NCBI GenBank assembly: GCA_017465505.1
Contig: JAFTWB010000004.1
Location: 1 to 64,000 of the forward strand
Origin: Clostridia bacterium
GTDB taxonomy: Bacteria > Bacillota > Clostridia > Oscillospirales > Acutalibacteraceae
DNA: 64,000 bases
Direction: 5' to 3'
Shown: positions 25,076-34,863 of the stretch, one piece after another
Numbering within the stretch: the first letter of the stretch is position 1
How the letters are laid out: the number at the start of each line of letters is the position of its first letter
Notes under the pieces: model-generated
What the model saw: the letters and a program-made list of their open reading frames with translations, nothing else
What the model was told of the DNA's origin: nothing
The model's database searches: none
Translations under genes and position numbers: made by a program

Positions 25076-26221
25076 TTACTTTACCGCCTCCGCTAATGAA
25101 TTTTTCTCTATCGCCTTATAGTAAAGCATAAATTTAAGAGCGTTGGTTTCTTCGGGGATGATGGTTTCGTAGTAATCCTTGCCTACTGAGAAAACCAAGG
25201 CTTTTTGTCCGTGCATAGCCAAATCGGAAATATCCTTTACGGGGATACTCAAAGAGCCACAGGTAAGGCTATGAGGAGTAAGTGTAATAGTAGCCTTGGA
25301 GAGCTCTGTTTGCTGATGATTTTTAACTGTAAAAAGGCTGACATTTTCAGCAGTATAGGCTTTTTCTTTGAGCACATCCTCTTCAATACAGGATTTCTGC
25401 CAATCTGAAAGCTCTTTTACGGTTTTATGGCTGATACCCTCAAGAAAACCATACTGAGTGTATCTGAAGGTCAAATTGCACTTTGAACAGGTGACAGTGT
25501 CCTTATGGGTGCTGATGGTTTCATAAGCTTTGCACTTGGGGCAGATAAAGAGAAGCTCCTCCATACCTGCGGCAAGGTTTTTGCCCTTGTACTTCTGAGG
25601 ATTTTCAAGCTGACGGGCGTAAGCGTCTTCGTAAAGGTCGTCACAAATAAGCTTATAAATCTCATCTGTGCTCATTTTTGAAAGCTCATCGGCGGTGTAG
25701 ATATTTTTCACTCCGCCTTTAAGATAACCTTTTCTCAGGCTTTTGCTCCACATAGGGCTGACAAAATATCCGCCCTCGATTTTATAGGTGACAAGTCCGC
25801 ATTTTGAGCTTTGGATAAGCTTTGCGGTAGCAGGAGCAATGGGATTTGTAATGCCGTCCCAGCTTCTGACGCCTTCGGCAAACATACACACGTTTTTGCC
25901 CTTTCGGCAATGCCTTATAATATCCATAACCGTACCTGAAGCAAGAGCACCCTTGGGTCTGAGAATAGGCTCAAAGCCCCATTTGAGAAGCTTATAGGCA
26001 AACTTCCAACGGGAGATGTGCTCACTTCCCACAAGGTACATATTCTTTTTGAAGCTTACGCCTACAAGCACAGGGTCCCAGTCAGTAACGTGATTTGAAA
26101 GGACTATGTAATTATGGGGCAAATTCTTTGCCACTTCGTACTTATAACCGAATTTCAGTCTGAGGAAAAGTCCCACAGGAGGACGTAAAATTGACCAGAC
26201 TATTTTATGACGTTTCTTCAC
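25076..26221 (-). CDS. PlsC-type acyltransferase with a zinc-ribbon segment
   Basis: 381 residues from GTG at 26221, chosen for AAAGGAGTGG just upstream. The 1-acylglycerol-3-phosphate acyltransferase motifs SNHVTDWDP (H-x4-D) and MFAEGVRSWDG are present near 50 and 130. A treble-clef or zinc-ribbon with two CPKC/CSKC pairs (FICPKCKAYE and TVTCSKCNLTF) sits around 235-265, followed by a beta-rich C-terminal domain, an architecture seen in Clostridia. It likely acts in phospholipid synthesis at the membrane. It is co-directional with gltS. Confidence 0.85.
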   Translation of the reverse strand: MKKRHKIVWSILRPPVGLFLRLKFGYKYEVAKNLPHNYIVLSNHVTDWDPVLVGVSFKKNMYLVGSEHISRWKFAYKLLKWGFEPILRPKGALASGTVMDIIRHCRKGKNVCMFAEGVRSWDGITNPIAPATAKLIQSSKCGLVTYKIEGGYFVSPMWSKSLRKGYLKGGVKNIYTADELSKMSTDEIYKLICDDLYEDAYARQLENPQKYKGKNLAAGMEELLFICPKCKAYETISTHKDTVTCSKCNLTFRYTQYGFLEGISHKTVKELSDWQKSCIEEDVLKEKAYTAENVSLFTVKNHQQTELSKATITLTPHSLTCGSLSIPVKDISDLAMHGQKALVFSVGKDYYETIIPEETNALKFMLYYKAIEKNSLAEAVK

Positions 26222-26344
26222 TAAACCACTCCTTTCAGCGAAGCACAACATATATAGTACATTTTATCACAAAGTAAAAATAAAATCCATATCTTTTTGT
26301 AAAACTTTTTCAAAATTTGCCAAGGCAATTTCTATATAATAAAA

Positions 26345-26373
26345 TTGACAGGCTTTTGGCTCTGTGATAATAT
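26345..26373 (+). promoter_or_regulatory. Promoter of cysK
   Basis: TTGACA (26345-26350), 17-bp spacer, TAATAT (26368-26373). Confidence 0.75.
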
Positions 26374-26398
26374 ACTTATATAAAAGGAGATGTCAGTT

Positions 26399-27328
26399 AT
26401 GAATATATATACCTCTGCCGATATGCTTATTGGCAAAACCCCTCTGCTAAAGCTTACAAACATTGAGAAAAGCCTTGACCTTAAGGCAAATCTTCTGGCA
26501 AAGCTTGAGTTTTTCAATCCCGGCGGCTCTGTAAAAGACAGGGTGGCAAAGACTATGCTGGATGAGTATGAGGCTCAGGGACTTCTTAAGGAAGGCTCTG
26601 TGATTATTGAGCCTACCTCGGGCAATACGGGTATCGGGCTTTCTCTGGTGGCCGCCGCAAGAGGCTACAAGGCGATTATTGTTATGCCTGATTCTATGAG
26701 CGTTGAGCGTAGGATTTTAATGAAGGCTTATGGTGCCGAGCTTGTGCTCACTGACGGAAAGCTTGGTATGGCAGGAGCTATCCAAAAAGCTCAGGAGCTT
26801 AAGGAGAGTATCCCCCAGAGCATTATTGCGGGTCAGTTTACAAATCCCTCAAACCCTCAGGCACACTACAACACCACTGGTCCCGAAATTTACGAGGATA
26901 CTGACGGTCTGGTGGATATTTTTGTGGCAGGAGTAGGCACAGGTGGCACAATAACAGGCACAGGAAGATACCTTAAAGAGAAAAACAAGGATATAAAAAT
27001 TGTGGGTATTGAGCCTGATAACTCGGCAGTACTTTCAGGCAAAGAGGCAGGAAGCCACAAGCTGCAAGGTATCGGTGCAGGTTTTATACCCGAGGTACTG
27101 GACGTAAACGTCCTTGACGAAATAGTCACTGTTTCAGCTGACGAAGCTTTTAATGCAAGCAGACTTATAGGCAAAAGCGAGGGTATTCTGGTGGGTATTT
27201 CCTCAGGTGCGGCACTTTCTGCGGCAATAGAGCTTGCCAAAAAGCAGGAAAATGAGGGCAAAAACATTGTGGTGCTTTTACCCGACACAGGCGACAGATA
27301 CCTCTCCACCGAGCTTTTTGAAGAATAA
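26399..27328 (+). CDS. cysK: Cysteine synthase (O-acetylserine sulfhydrylase)
   Basis: PLP enzyme making cysteine from O-acetylserine and sulfide (309 residues). IGKTPLLKL, FFNPGGSVKDRVA (PLP lysine), EPTSGNTGIGL, GVGTGGTITGTGRYL and GISSGAALSAAI are diagnostic. ATG at 26399 was preferred to the one at 26390, which abuts the AAAGGAG site. The following gene starts 1 bp after its stop, so they are probably co-transcribed although functionally unrelated. Confidence 0.95.
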   Translation: MNIYTSADMLIGKTPLLKLTNIEKSLDLKANLLAKLEFFNPGGSVKDRVAKTMLDEYEAQGLLKEGSVIIEPTSGNTGIGLSLVAAARGYKAIIVMPDSMSVERRILMKAYGAELVLTDGKLGMAGAIQKAQELKESIPQSIIAGQFTNPSNPQAHYNTTGPEIYEDTDGLVDIFVAGVGTGGTITGTGRYLKEKNKDIKIVGIEPDNSAVLSGKEAGSHKLQGIGAGFIPEVLDVNVLDEIVTVSADEAFNASRLIGKSEGILVGISSGAALSAAIELAKKQENEGKNIVVLLPDTGDRYLSTELFEE

Positions 27329-27329
27329 A

Positions 27330-28481
27330 ATGAACAGAAACGATTTTTTAAAGCACTCAAGGTACTTATCGCACCTTATGTCTGCCGCCATAAAGCAGAC
27401 TGAACCAAGCACTCCCTTTGAAGGGATAAACTGGGAGTTTCTCATAGCTCTTGCGAAGAAGCACGACTCTCTGCTTATGATTGAGCCTGCTCTTAATAAG
27501 CTCAGCTTACCTGATGAAGTAAGAAAAGCCTTCAATGAACTTAAGAATTTTTATCTTGCAAGGATTATCAGGCAAAATATTGAGGCTGAGAATGTACTAT
27601 CACGGCTTGAAAAGCAAAACATAAGATACCTGAAAATGAAAGGCTCTCATATAAAGGATTTTTACCCCGACCCTCTTATGAGAAGCTTTAACGATATTGA
27701 TTTGCTTATAGACAAAGAAAATCTCCTTAAGGCAAAGCCCTTGATGGAAAGCTTAGGCTACACCCTGAAAAATTCTGTGGATTACCACGATGAGTACGAG
27801 AAGGACAGCTTTTATATCTATGAGCTTCACTCAAGCCTTGTTTCGAAAAAAGAAAAATACAGAAAGGTTTTTGAAAATCCCTTTGAAAAGGCTATTCAGG
27901 AGAAGAACTCTCTCGGCTTTAAGCTAAGAAACGAGTACCTTTACCTTCACCTTTTCTTCCATCTTTACAACCACTTCACCAGCACAGGTTGCGGCGTAAG
28001 GCTTTTTGCAGACTTTCTTGTATTCAGAGAATACATCAAGGATATTGACCAAAAATTCATAGATTCGGTTATTGAAAAATATAAGATGACGGAGTTTAAA
28101 GCCACTGTAGACGAGCTGACGGACTACTTTTTCTTTGGTAAAGAAGTCAGCGAAAAAACCGAGAAAATTGCCGAGTACATCTTCACCAACGAAACAACCG
28201 GTGTTTATAAATTTCACGTTGCAAGCTTCGGCTTTTTCGGTAAAATCGGCTTTTTCCTGAGAAACTGGTTTCCAAAAGCAAAAGACCTTGCTTTTCGTTA
28301 TCCTGTCCTTGAAAAACACCCCGTACTTCTCCCTGTATGTTGGATACGCAGGATTTTTTACACCCTGTTTTTCAACCGAAAGGCAATAAAAGAACAGGCA
28401 GAAAGCATTAAAACTGTCAACAGCGAGGAATATAAACAAATCAAAGAAATAAGAGAATCAGCAAAAAACGGTACACCTTAA
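27330..28481 (+). CDS. Nucleotidyltransferase-family protein, unknown substrate
   Basis: 383 residues. The recognisable core is YLKMKGSHIKDFYPDPLMRSFNDIDLLI, where the D-x-D pair is the metal site of the Pol-beta-like fold found in 'nucleotidyltransferase family' proteins of Firmicutes. The C-terminal 200 residues are helical and charged. Substrate is unknown; relatives occur near glycan and peptide-modification genes. ATG immediately follows cysK with a weak GAAGAA site, indicating coupling. Its stop overlaps the end of the opposing ligase gene inside a shared terminator. Confidence 0.75.
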   Translation: MNRNDFLKHSRYLSHLMSAAIKQTEPSTPFEGINWEFLIALAKKHDSLLMIEPALNKLSLPDEVRKAFNELKNFYLARIIRQNIEAENVLSRLEKQNIRYLKMKGSHIKDFYPDPLMRSFNDIDLLIDKENLLKAKPLMESLGYTLKNSVDYHDEYEKDSFYIYELHSSLVSKKEKYRKVFENPFEKAIQEKNSLGFKLRNEYLYLHLFFHLYNHFTSTGCGVRLFADFLVFREYIKDIDQKFIDSVIEKYKMTEFKATVDELTDYFFFGKEVSEKTEKIAEYIFTNETTGVYKFHVASFGFFGKIGFFLRNWFPKAKDLAFRYPVLEKHPVLLPVCWIRRIFYTLFFNRKAIKEQAESIKTVNSEEYKQIKEIRESAKNGTP

Positions 28482-28496
28482 AGGTGTACCGTTTGC
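28467..28496. terminator. Bidirectional terminator overlapping two convergent stop codons
   Basis: AAACGGTACACCTT and AAGGTGTACCGTTT form an almost perfect hairpin spanning both the plus-strand stop (28479-28481) and the minus-strand stop (28478-28480). Confidence 0.85.
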
Positions 28497-30079
28497 TTTT
28501 GGAGTATTTTTTCCTGAAGCAAGCACTGAGCCTCTTTGTAAGAGGTTTTGCCAAGAGGGGTTTTGGGAATTTCATTTGCAAAATAAATGTATTCAGGCAA
28601 TGCTTGCTTTGAAACATAAGCTCTTAAAAAGTCAAGAAGCTCCTGCTTTTTCTCGTTTTCGTCAAAGGAATCAAGGTTCATTTCTATAAGCAAACCCACT
28701 GAGGAGAGCTTTTTCTCATCTCTCAGTCCAACGGCACAACAATCCTTTACGTCCTCTCTGGTGAGAAGAGGCTTTTCAATTTCAGAGGGGTAAACGTTAA
28801 GCCCGTTGGTAACAATCAGGCGCTTGAGTCTGCCTTTAAAATAGAGAAAGCCGTCACCGTCTTTATAGCCTAAATCTCCCGTATGAAGCCAGACTTTGCC
28901 GTCACTGTGCACCTTAAGAGCTTCTTTGGTTTCGTCAGGATTATTGAGATATCCTTTCATAACCATATCTGAGCTTATACAAATCTCCCCCACCTCACTT
29001 TCTTTTGCAGCAAGGCAAGTGTTGACCCTGACGATTTTGCAAAAAGTATCGGGGTAAGGCTTGCCCATACTGTAAGGTCTGGACTGAGTTGCAGGCATAA
29101 GGCAAGCGGCGGCCACGCACTCTGTAAGGCCGTAGCCCTGTCTTACCTTTACAGTTGAGTTGTGAGAAACGAGAAAGTCGTTAAAGCTTTTTTCAAGATT
29201 AAAGCTAAGATAATCTCCCCCTGAAAAAACTCCCGAGAGAAAGCTCAAATCTGCATTTTTCAAGGCTTTACTGCTCATAAATGGTGAAAGCATAGAAGGA
29301 ACACAGGCTATATACTTAGGCTTTTTGTGCTTAATAAGTCGGGCGGTTTTTTCCACATCAAAGCGAGGCACCAAAAGAACATTTCCGCCGAAAAAAAGAG
29401 TAGTGTGAACACAGATTCCCAGACCAAAGCCGTGAAAAACAGGCAAAACCCCCAGCATTTTCACTCCGCTCACTTCACCCTCACACACCGCTTCTGTACC
29501 AAGAGCAAGGGCGTTTAAGTTGCGGTTGCTAAGCTCTACCGCCTTGGGCTCGCCTGTTGTTCCACCGGAAAAAAGAATTACAGCGGTGCCCTCAGGCTTC
29601 TGAGGGGTTAAGAAAATATTCTGCTTCTCTGCTTTAATCAGCAGAGAAAGATAAGAGTTTTTACTTTTTAAAAATGGGAAAAGCTCATCAAAAGGAGAGC
29701 AGGTTATGGCTCTCACCTCTTTAGTTTTAAGCTTGTCCGCCAAAAAATCAAAGGCAAAAACAAATCGGCAGTTGCATATTTTTATATACTTTTCCAGCTC
29801 TTTTTCACTGCAAAGAGGAGATACAAAGGCAGGCACTGCTCCGATTCTGTTAAGGGCATAGAGCAAATAAACGGCTTGTGGAATATTTGAAAGAGCTACC
29901 AGAACACACTCTCCCTCTTTTATTCCCAGTGAAAAAAGACTTAGGGAAAGCTTTTGTATTTTAGAGGAAAACTCTTTGTAGCTTATGCTTTTTCCCATAT
30001 AGGTCAAAGCGGTTTTATTACGGTTTTCCCCTGCTACGCTTAACACTGCCTCGCTGATACTCAAATCGTTCTTGTTCAT
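28478..30079 (-). CDS. AMP-dependent acyl-CoA/acyl-ACP ligase
   Basis: ANL-superfamily adenylating enzyme, 533 residues. P-loop FSGGTTGEPKAVELSNRN (about 175-195), YGLTECVAAA, TGDLGYKDGDGFLYFKGRLK and the C-terminal catalytic lysine in TPLGKTSYKEA. It resembles long/medium-chain fatty acid or aryl acid CoA ligases; no carrier protein is adjacent, so substrate is open. ATG at 30079 follows GGAAG; an upstream in-frame start lacks a site. Confidence 0.88.
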   Translation of the reverse strand: MNKNDLSISEAVLSVAGENRNKTALTYMGKSISYKEFSSKIQKLSLSLFSLGIKEGECVLVALSNIPQAVYLLYALNRIGAVPAFVSPLCSEKELEKYIKICNCRFVFAFDFLADKLKTKEVRAITCSPFDELFPFLKSKNSYLSLLIKAEKQNIFLTPQKPEGTAVILFSGGTTGEPKAVELSNRNLNALALGTEAVCEGEVSGVKMLGVLPVFHGFGLGICVHTTLFFGGNVLLVPRFDVEKTARLIKHKKPKYIACVPSMLSPFMSSKALKNADLSFLSGVFSGGDYLSFNLEKSFNDFLVSHNSTVKVRQGYGLTECVAAACLMPATQSRPYSMGKPYPDTFCKIVRVNTCLAAKESEVGEICISSDMVMKGYLNNPDETKEALKVHSDGKVWLHTGDLGYKDGDGFLYFKGRLKRLIVTNGLNVYPSEIEKPLLTREDVKDCCAVGLRDEKKLSSVGLLIEMNLDSFDENEKKQELLDFLRAYVSKQALPEYIYFANEIPKTPLGKTSYKEAQCLLQEKILQKQTVHL

Positions 30080-30219
30080 ATAATCTTCCTTTTCAAGATA
30101 TAAATAAATTATACCCAAGCACTCCCCTTTTTTATGACGGATTTTGGTGCGAAAAGTTTTTCTTTATTTTTCGCTCTTTTGGTGGTAAAATAAAGAGTAA
30201 TGTAAAGGAAGTTGATAGA

Positions 30220-31122
30220 ATGAAAAAAATATTATGCCTTTTTATGGCTTTGTTTATGATTGTTTCTCTTGCAGGCTGTAGCGAAAGTGCAACAGAAAAT
30301 AATAAGCTGAGCATTGTTACCGCAAGCTTTCCCGAATACGACTTTGCACGTGCTGTAGCAGGAAATCTGGCAGAGATAAAAATGCTGATTCCGCCTGCAG
30401 GTGAGGTTCACGGCTACGAGCCGACTGTTTCAGACGTTAAGGCAGTGGGAAGCTGTGATTTGTTCATTTACACAGGGGGTGAGAGCACCGCTTGGGCAGA
30501 AGATATTCTCAGCTCTGCCAACAAGCCTGAGCTTAGTACCATTGCAACAATTGAGTGTGTAGATAATCTCATTTCCGAAGATGGGCATAAAGCAAAGGCA
30601 GACGAGCATATCTGGACTTCTCCCCAAAATGCGATTTTAATTGTAAAGGCTATTGAAGCAAAGCTTTCAGAAATCAGCCCCGAAAACAAAACTGTCTTTG
30701 AAACCAACTCAAAGGCATATTGCGAAAAGCTTTATGAGCTGGACAAAAACATCCGCACCGTTACCCAAAACACCGACAAGGACACCTTGGTTTTTGGTGA
30801 CCGCTTTCCCCTTGCTTACTTTGCCGAAAGCTTCTCTCTTAAGCACAAATCCGCCTTTTCGGGTTGCAGTGAGGACACCGAGGCAAGTGCTTCCGCCATT
30901 GCAGACCTCATTGATTTTGTGAAGGAGAATAACATCCCCGTTGTCTTTGTAAATGAGCTTTCAAACACCTCAATTGCTGAGCAGATTGCCAATGAAACAG
31001 GTGCACAGGTGATGACATTTTACTCCTGCCACAAAATTTCAAAGGATGATTTTGAAAATAATCAGACCTACGTTGACATTATGAGCAGAAACATCGAAAG
31101 CCTTAAACTTGCACTTAAATGA
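30220..31122 (+). CDS. Orphan metal-ABC substrate-binding lipoprotein (ZnuA-like), one ligand lost
   Basis: Extracytoplasmic receptor of the cluster A-I (Zn/Mn) type, 300 residues; lipobox LAGC with Cys20. Expected His ligands appear in EVHGYEPTVSDV and DEHIWTSP, but where the third His is normal the sequence reads VFGDRFPLAYFAESF, with Asp instead, and VNELSNTSIAEQIANETG supplies the final acidic ligand. No ABC ATPase or permease genes adjoin it. It could deliver a different metal or work with a distant transporter. RBS GGAAG; ends at a terminator. Confidence 0.85.
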   Translation: MKKILCLFMALFMIVSLAGCSESATENNKLSIVTASFPEYDFARAVAGNLAEIKMLIPPAGEVHGYEPTVSDVKAVGSCDLFIYTGGESTAWAEDILSSANKPELSTIATIECVDNLISEDGHKAKADEHIWTSPQNAILIVKAIEAKLSEISPENKTVFETNSKAYCEKLYELDKNIRTVTQNTDKDTLVFGDRFPLAYFAESFSLKHKSAFSGCSEDTEASASAIADLIDFVKENNIPVVFVNELSNTSIAEQIANETGAQVMTFYSCHKISKDDFENNQTYVDIMSRNIESLKLALK

Positions 31123-31152
31123 AAAGAGCCTTCCCAAAAAGGGAAGGCTTTT
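31122..31152. terminator. Bidirectional terminator
   Basis: AAAAGAGCCTTCCC and GGGAAGGCTTTT with an AAAAA loop, between the ZnuA-like gene and ruvX. Confidence 0.85.
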
Positions 31153-31153
31153 G

Positions 31154-31555
31154 CTATTTCAGGCTGTCGATATAACTTTGCAAAATCACTACTGCGGCAA
31201 CAGAATCCACCACGGCTTTGCGTTTTTTGCCTCGGGTGTTGGTTTCGTTTAAGAAGCCGTGAGCCATTACGGTAGTGCTTCGCTCGTCTACCATCACGGT
31301 TTTTATTCCGGTTTTCTCAGTTAAAGAGTCGGCAAAGGCACGGGCATTCTGGGCACTTTCTCCTTCACTGCCGTCCATATTCCTGGGAAGTCCCACAACA
31401 ATAAGGTCAGCTTTTTTTACCTCTTCTGCGACTTTTTCCAGAAGTACTTCCTTGCGTTTTTCTGAAACAACCGTTACGGGATAAGCCAGAAAGCCGTTGT
31501 CGCAGGCGGCTATGCCTGTTCTTGCTTTGCCTAAGTCAACTGCCATAATAAGCAT
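31154..31555 (-). CDS. ruvX: Holliday junction resolvase-like protein / pre-16S rRNA nuclease YqgF
   Basis: RNase H-fold protein of 133 residues with the YqgF pattern: MAVDLGKARTGIA (first Asp), LIVVGLPRNMDGSEG, and MVDERSTTVMA with VDSVAAVVILQSYID carrying the last acidic residue. Roles in 16S rRNA 5' maturation and resolution of recombination intermediates are known for the family. RBS is GAGGTG. It starts 3 bp after the transglutaminase gene. Confidence 0.92.
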   Translation of the reverse strand: MLIMAVDLGKARTGIAACDNGFLAYPVTVVSEKRKEVLLEKVAEEVKKADLIVVGLPRNMDGSEGESAQNARAFADSLTEKTGIKTVMVDERSTTVMAHGFLNETNTRGKKRKAVVDSVAAVVILQSYIDSLK

Positions 31556-31558
31556 AAG

Positions 31559-32923
31559 TTACACCTCGTCAGTATACTGCAAAATTACCGTTACCACCCT
31601 GAGGTGAGGCTTTTTGCTGATAGAAACATTGTTGCGGTCAATAAAGTTTTCCTCAAGCTCTTCGTTAACTGCGTCAAGACATTCAAAGAAAACATAATCT
31701 CCGCTGTAAAAGAGCTCGTCAAGGGTGTCGTCAAAGTCCAGAGATGAGGAAATACTGATGGTGATAATGTCCTTAAGACTGCCCTGGGCAATTCTGAGTC
31801 CTGTTTTGATATTTTCTTTTGAGGTATTGTCCAGATCATTTACAATAATGGAATTTTTTACAAAATAATTCTGAGCGGTGGCAGAGCAAACGGGAACAAT
31901 AAGGTTGAAGCTATCTGCCACGCCGTCGTCAACTCCGCAGACCTGCTCCTCTGTAAGCTGAGAGTAAACAGGCATAATTGTATGGTCGTAAAGAATCTGC
32001 TCCGTGGTTATGTTGAAATAATCGTAACCGCTGCCTTTGCCTGTGTCGTTCCAGGTGGAGTCAACGTAATACCACTCGTTGTCGATTTTCACACAGTTCC
32101 ACATATGCAGACCGTCGTTGCCGTTGCCGATTACAGGAAAGCTTTCAACTCCGGCAGAGGCAAGCATAAGCTGCATTGCACGAGTGTAACCTTCGCAAAC
32201 GCCACGCTGATTAACAAGGGCACCGTAGCTTGTAAAGCTGAGGAAATCGTCGCTGATTTTTACAACGTCCTCGGCATAGTTGCAGTTTTCCCTGAGCCAA
32301 TCGTGGATGTAAAGCTCACGGGAATACTCGCTCATATCTGAAAGGAGTCCAAGGTGAAGCTCCTTGATTTTCGAATGTAAAGCCTGAGAGTATTCTTCTA
32401 TCTCCTCGGCACTTAAGAAAGAATAAAGCTGTAAAATTGTTTTGCCTGTGGTGTTGGAATAACCGAACCTGTTGTCAAGCCAGAAAATGTGGGGCTTGTC
32501 CAGACTGAAAGCAACAATAACCTGTCTGAGCTCTGCTTCTGTAAGCTCAACATCCCACAAGGTCAAGTCAAGAACATCGTAAAGTCCGTCCTCGTGTTCC
32601 TGAGCGATGTAATAAACATTTTCTTCCATCTCTTTATAGAGAGTACGCTGAGCGTCCAGAGTAAGGCTTTTATAGCCCTGAGAAAGCTCTGCACCACCAT
32701 AACGCACAGACACAGGGTATGACTCAACATCTGCCAAATCATAAAGTACACCGTAGGCGTCCTTAACTGCAACAGTTTCCAGAACATAGTCGGAAACAGG
32801 CTGAACAGAGTTTGTATGGTCTACCTCGTTAACGGTATTCTCAGGCGGTTTATCGCCTGCACAGGCGGTAAGTATAACTAATAATGAAAGGAAAATGCAT
32901 ATAAGAGAAAGTCTTGATTTCAC
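31559..32923 (-). CDS. Transglutaminase-like lipoprotein
   Basis: 454 residues; lipobox LTAC with Cys21. The transglutaminase/protease-like core shows the catalytic triad in NQRGVCEGYTRAMQ (Cys243), GLHMWNCVKI (His273) and WYYVDSTWND (Asp288). The C-terminal 130 residues form a beta-rich domain with no motif I know. It is likely a cell-surface peptidase or cross-linking enzyme. It is first of a two-gene unit with ruvX; a terminator-like element for pckG lies upstream. Confidence 0.88.
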   Translation of the reverse strand: MKSRLSLICIFLSLLVILTACAGDKPPENTVNEVDHTNSVQPVSDYVLETVAVKDAYGVLYDLADVESYPVSVRYGGAELSQGYKSLTLDAQRTLYKEMEENVYYIAQEHEDGLYDVLDLTLWDVELTEAELRQVIVAFSLDKPHIFWLDNRFGYSNTTGKTILQLYSFLSAEEIEEYSQALHSKIKELHLGLLSDMSEYSRELYIHDWLRENCNYAEDVVKISDDFLSFTSYGALVNQRGVCEGYTRAMQLMLASAGVESFPVIGNGNDGLHMWNCVKIDNEWYYVDSTWNDTGKGSGYDYFNITTEQILYDHTIMPVYSQLTEEQVCGVDDGVADSFNLIVPVCSATAQNYFVKNSIIVNDLDNTSKENIKTGLRIAQGSLKDIITISISSSLDFDDTLDELFYSGDYVFFECLDAVNEELEENFIDRNNVSISKKPHLRVVTVILQYTDEV

Positions 32924-32985
32924 CTTTTATCTCCTTATATAGGTCAGCCCAATGGGCAATATATACTCTTCCGAAAATTCAAATC

Positions 32986-33011
32986 AAGGGACAGTGAAAG
33001 CACTGTCCCTT
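32986..33011 (-). terminator. Terminator of pckG
   Basis: AAGGGACAGTG and CACTGTCCCTT with an AAAG loop; short T-tract on the minus strand. Confidence 0.7.
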
Positions 33012-33038
33012 AATTCATATAGTTATTACAAAGTCAGA

Positions 33039-34805
33039 TTACTTTGAAAGTCTTTCTTTAAGACCTGCAAGCTGGTTTTTGAGCTCCTCGGGAAGTCTGT
33101 CGCCGAACTTCTGATAGAACTCCTCGATACCCTCTGTTTCCTTGAGCCACTTTGCGTTGTCAACGTAAAGGATATCCTCAAGAACCTTGATGTCCATATC
33201 AAGGCCTTCAAGGTTGATGTCCTTTGCAGAAGGAACGTAACCGATAGCTGTTTCGTTAGCCTCAGCCTCGTTGTTGCAACGAGCAACAATCCACTCAAGA
33301 ACACGGAAGTTGTCGCCGAAACCGGGCCAGAGGAAGTTGCCTTCGTCGTCAAGACGGAACCAGTTAACGTTGAAAATCTTGGGAGCTTTCTCGCCTAAAA
33401 TCTCGCCCATCTCAATCCAGTGTGCGAAGTAGTCACCCATATGGTAACCGCAGAAGGGAAGCATAGCCATGGGGTCACGACGAACAACACCAACTGCACC
33501 TGTTGCAGCAGCTGTTGTTTCGGAAGCCATAATAGAACCTACGAATACACCGTTGTTCCAATCTCTGGACTGGTATACAAGGGGAGTTGTCTGAGCACGT
33601 CTGCCGCCGAAGATAATAGCGGAGATGGGAACGCCCTTTGTGGAGTCAAACTCGGGAGAAATGCAGGGGCAGTTCTTAGCAGGAGCTGTGAAACGGCTGT
33701 TGGGGTGAGCACCCTTCTCAGCGGACTCCTGACCGTTCCAGGGGTTGCCCTTCCAGTCAACTGCATTTGCAGGAGGATTCTTATCTAAGCCTTCCCACCA
33801 AACTGTATTGTCGTCGTTGTTTAATACTACGTTTGTGAAGATTGTGCCCTTCTGAGTAGAAGCAAGAGCGTTGGGGTTGGACTTAACGTTAGTACCGGGA
33901 GCAACGCCGAAGAAGCCGTTCTCGGGGTTGATAGCATAAAGTCTGCCGTCCTCGCCCTTACGCATCCAAGCGATATCGTCACCAACTGTGAATACCTTGT
34001 AACCCTTAGCTCTGTATCCCTCGGGAGGAATAAGCATAGCAAGGTTTGTCTTACCACAAGCAGAGGGGAATGCAGCAGCAACATAAGTTGTGTTACCCTG
34101 AGGATCCTCAATGCCGAGGATGAGCATATGCTCAGCCATCCACTGGTCGTTCTTACCGAGGTAAGAAGCAATACGGAGAGCAAAGCACTTTTTGCCGAGA
34201 AGTACGTTTCCGCCGTAACCGGAGTTTACGGAGATGATGTAGTTATCCTCGGGGAAGTGGCAGATGTATCTCTTCTCCTCGTCGATTTCACAACGGGAGT
34301 GAAGACCCTTGATCCAATCCTCGGAGTCGCCGAGGCAATCGAGAACTGCCTTGCCAACACGAGTCATAATAGCCATATTGAGAACAACGTAGATAGAATC
34401 AGTTACCTCAAGACCAATCTGGGAAAGAGGAGAGCCGATGGGACCCATGGAGTAAGGAATGATGTACATTGTTCTGCCCTTGTAGCTGCCGCGAGCGATA
34501 TCAAAGAGCATTTTGTAAGCCTTCTCGGGATCCATCCAGTTGTTTGTAGGACCTGCGTCCTCTTCGTTCTTTGAGCAGATAAATGTACGACCCTCAACAC
34601 GGGCTACGTCGTTTACTGCTGTTCTGTGGAGGTAGCAGCCGGGGAGCTTCTCCTCATTGAGCTTAATCATTTCGCCTGTTTTGCAAGCCTGAGCTCTTAA
34701 AGCCTCTAACTGCTCCTCAGAACCGTCAATCCATACTACCTCGTCGGGAGTAAGGAGGGACTTCATTTCGTCAAGCCAAGCAAGAACTGATTTGTTATTT
34801 GTCAT
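33039..34805 (-). CDS. pckG: Phosphoenolpyruvate carboxykinase (GTP)
   Basis: Interconverts oxaloacetate + GTP and PEP + CO2 (588 residues). The length and motifs are those of the GTP enzyme: FPSACGKTNLAM (kinase-1a, about 246-256), TVGDDIAWM (kinase-2), GTNVKSNPNALAS and NNWMDP. In fermenters it often runs in the CO2-fixing direction toward succinate/propionate. The ATG at 34805 is preceded by GAAGGAG. A sigma-A promoter lies 60 bp upstream; the gene is monocistronic. Confidence 0.95.
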   Translation of the reverse strand: MTNNKSVLAWLDEMKSLLTPDEVVWIDGSEEQLEALRAQACKTGEMIKLNEEKLPGCYLHRTAVNDVARVEGRTFICSKNEEDAGPTNNWMDPEKAYKMLFDIARGSYKGRTMYIIPYSMGPIGSPLSQIGLEVTDSIYVVLNMAIMTRVGKAVLDCLGDSEDWIKGLHSRCEIDEEKRYICHFPEDNYIISVNSGYGGNVLLGKKCFALRIASYLGKNDQWMAEHMLILGIEDPQGNTTYVAAAFPSACGKTNLAMLIPPEGYRAKGYKVFTVGDDIAWMRKGEDGRLYAINPENGFFGVAPGTNVKSNPNALASTQKGTIFTNVVLNNDDNTVWWEGLDKNPPANAVDWKGNPWNGQESAEKGAHPNSRFTAPAKNCPCISPEFDSTKGVPISAIIFGGRRAQTTPLVYQSRDWNNGVFVGSIMASETTAAATGAVGVVRRDPMAMLPFCGYHMGDYFAHWIEMGEILGEKAPKIFNVNWFRLDDEGNFLWPGFGDNFRVLEWIVARCNNEAEANETAIGYVPSAKDINLEGLDMDIKVLEDILYVDNAKWLKETEGIEEFYQKFGDRLPEELKNQLAGLKERLSK

Positions 34806-34863
34806 ATGAAATCTCCTTCGCATTAAAATCAAATTTACGGATACAAAAAGTATTCCTTATAAA

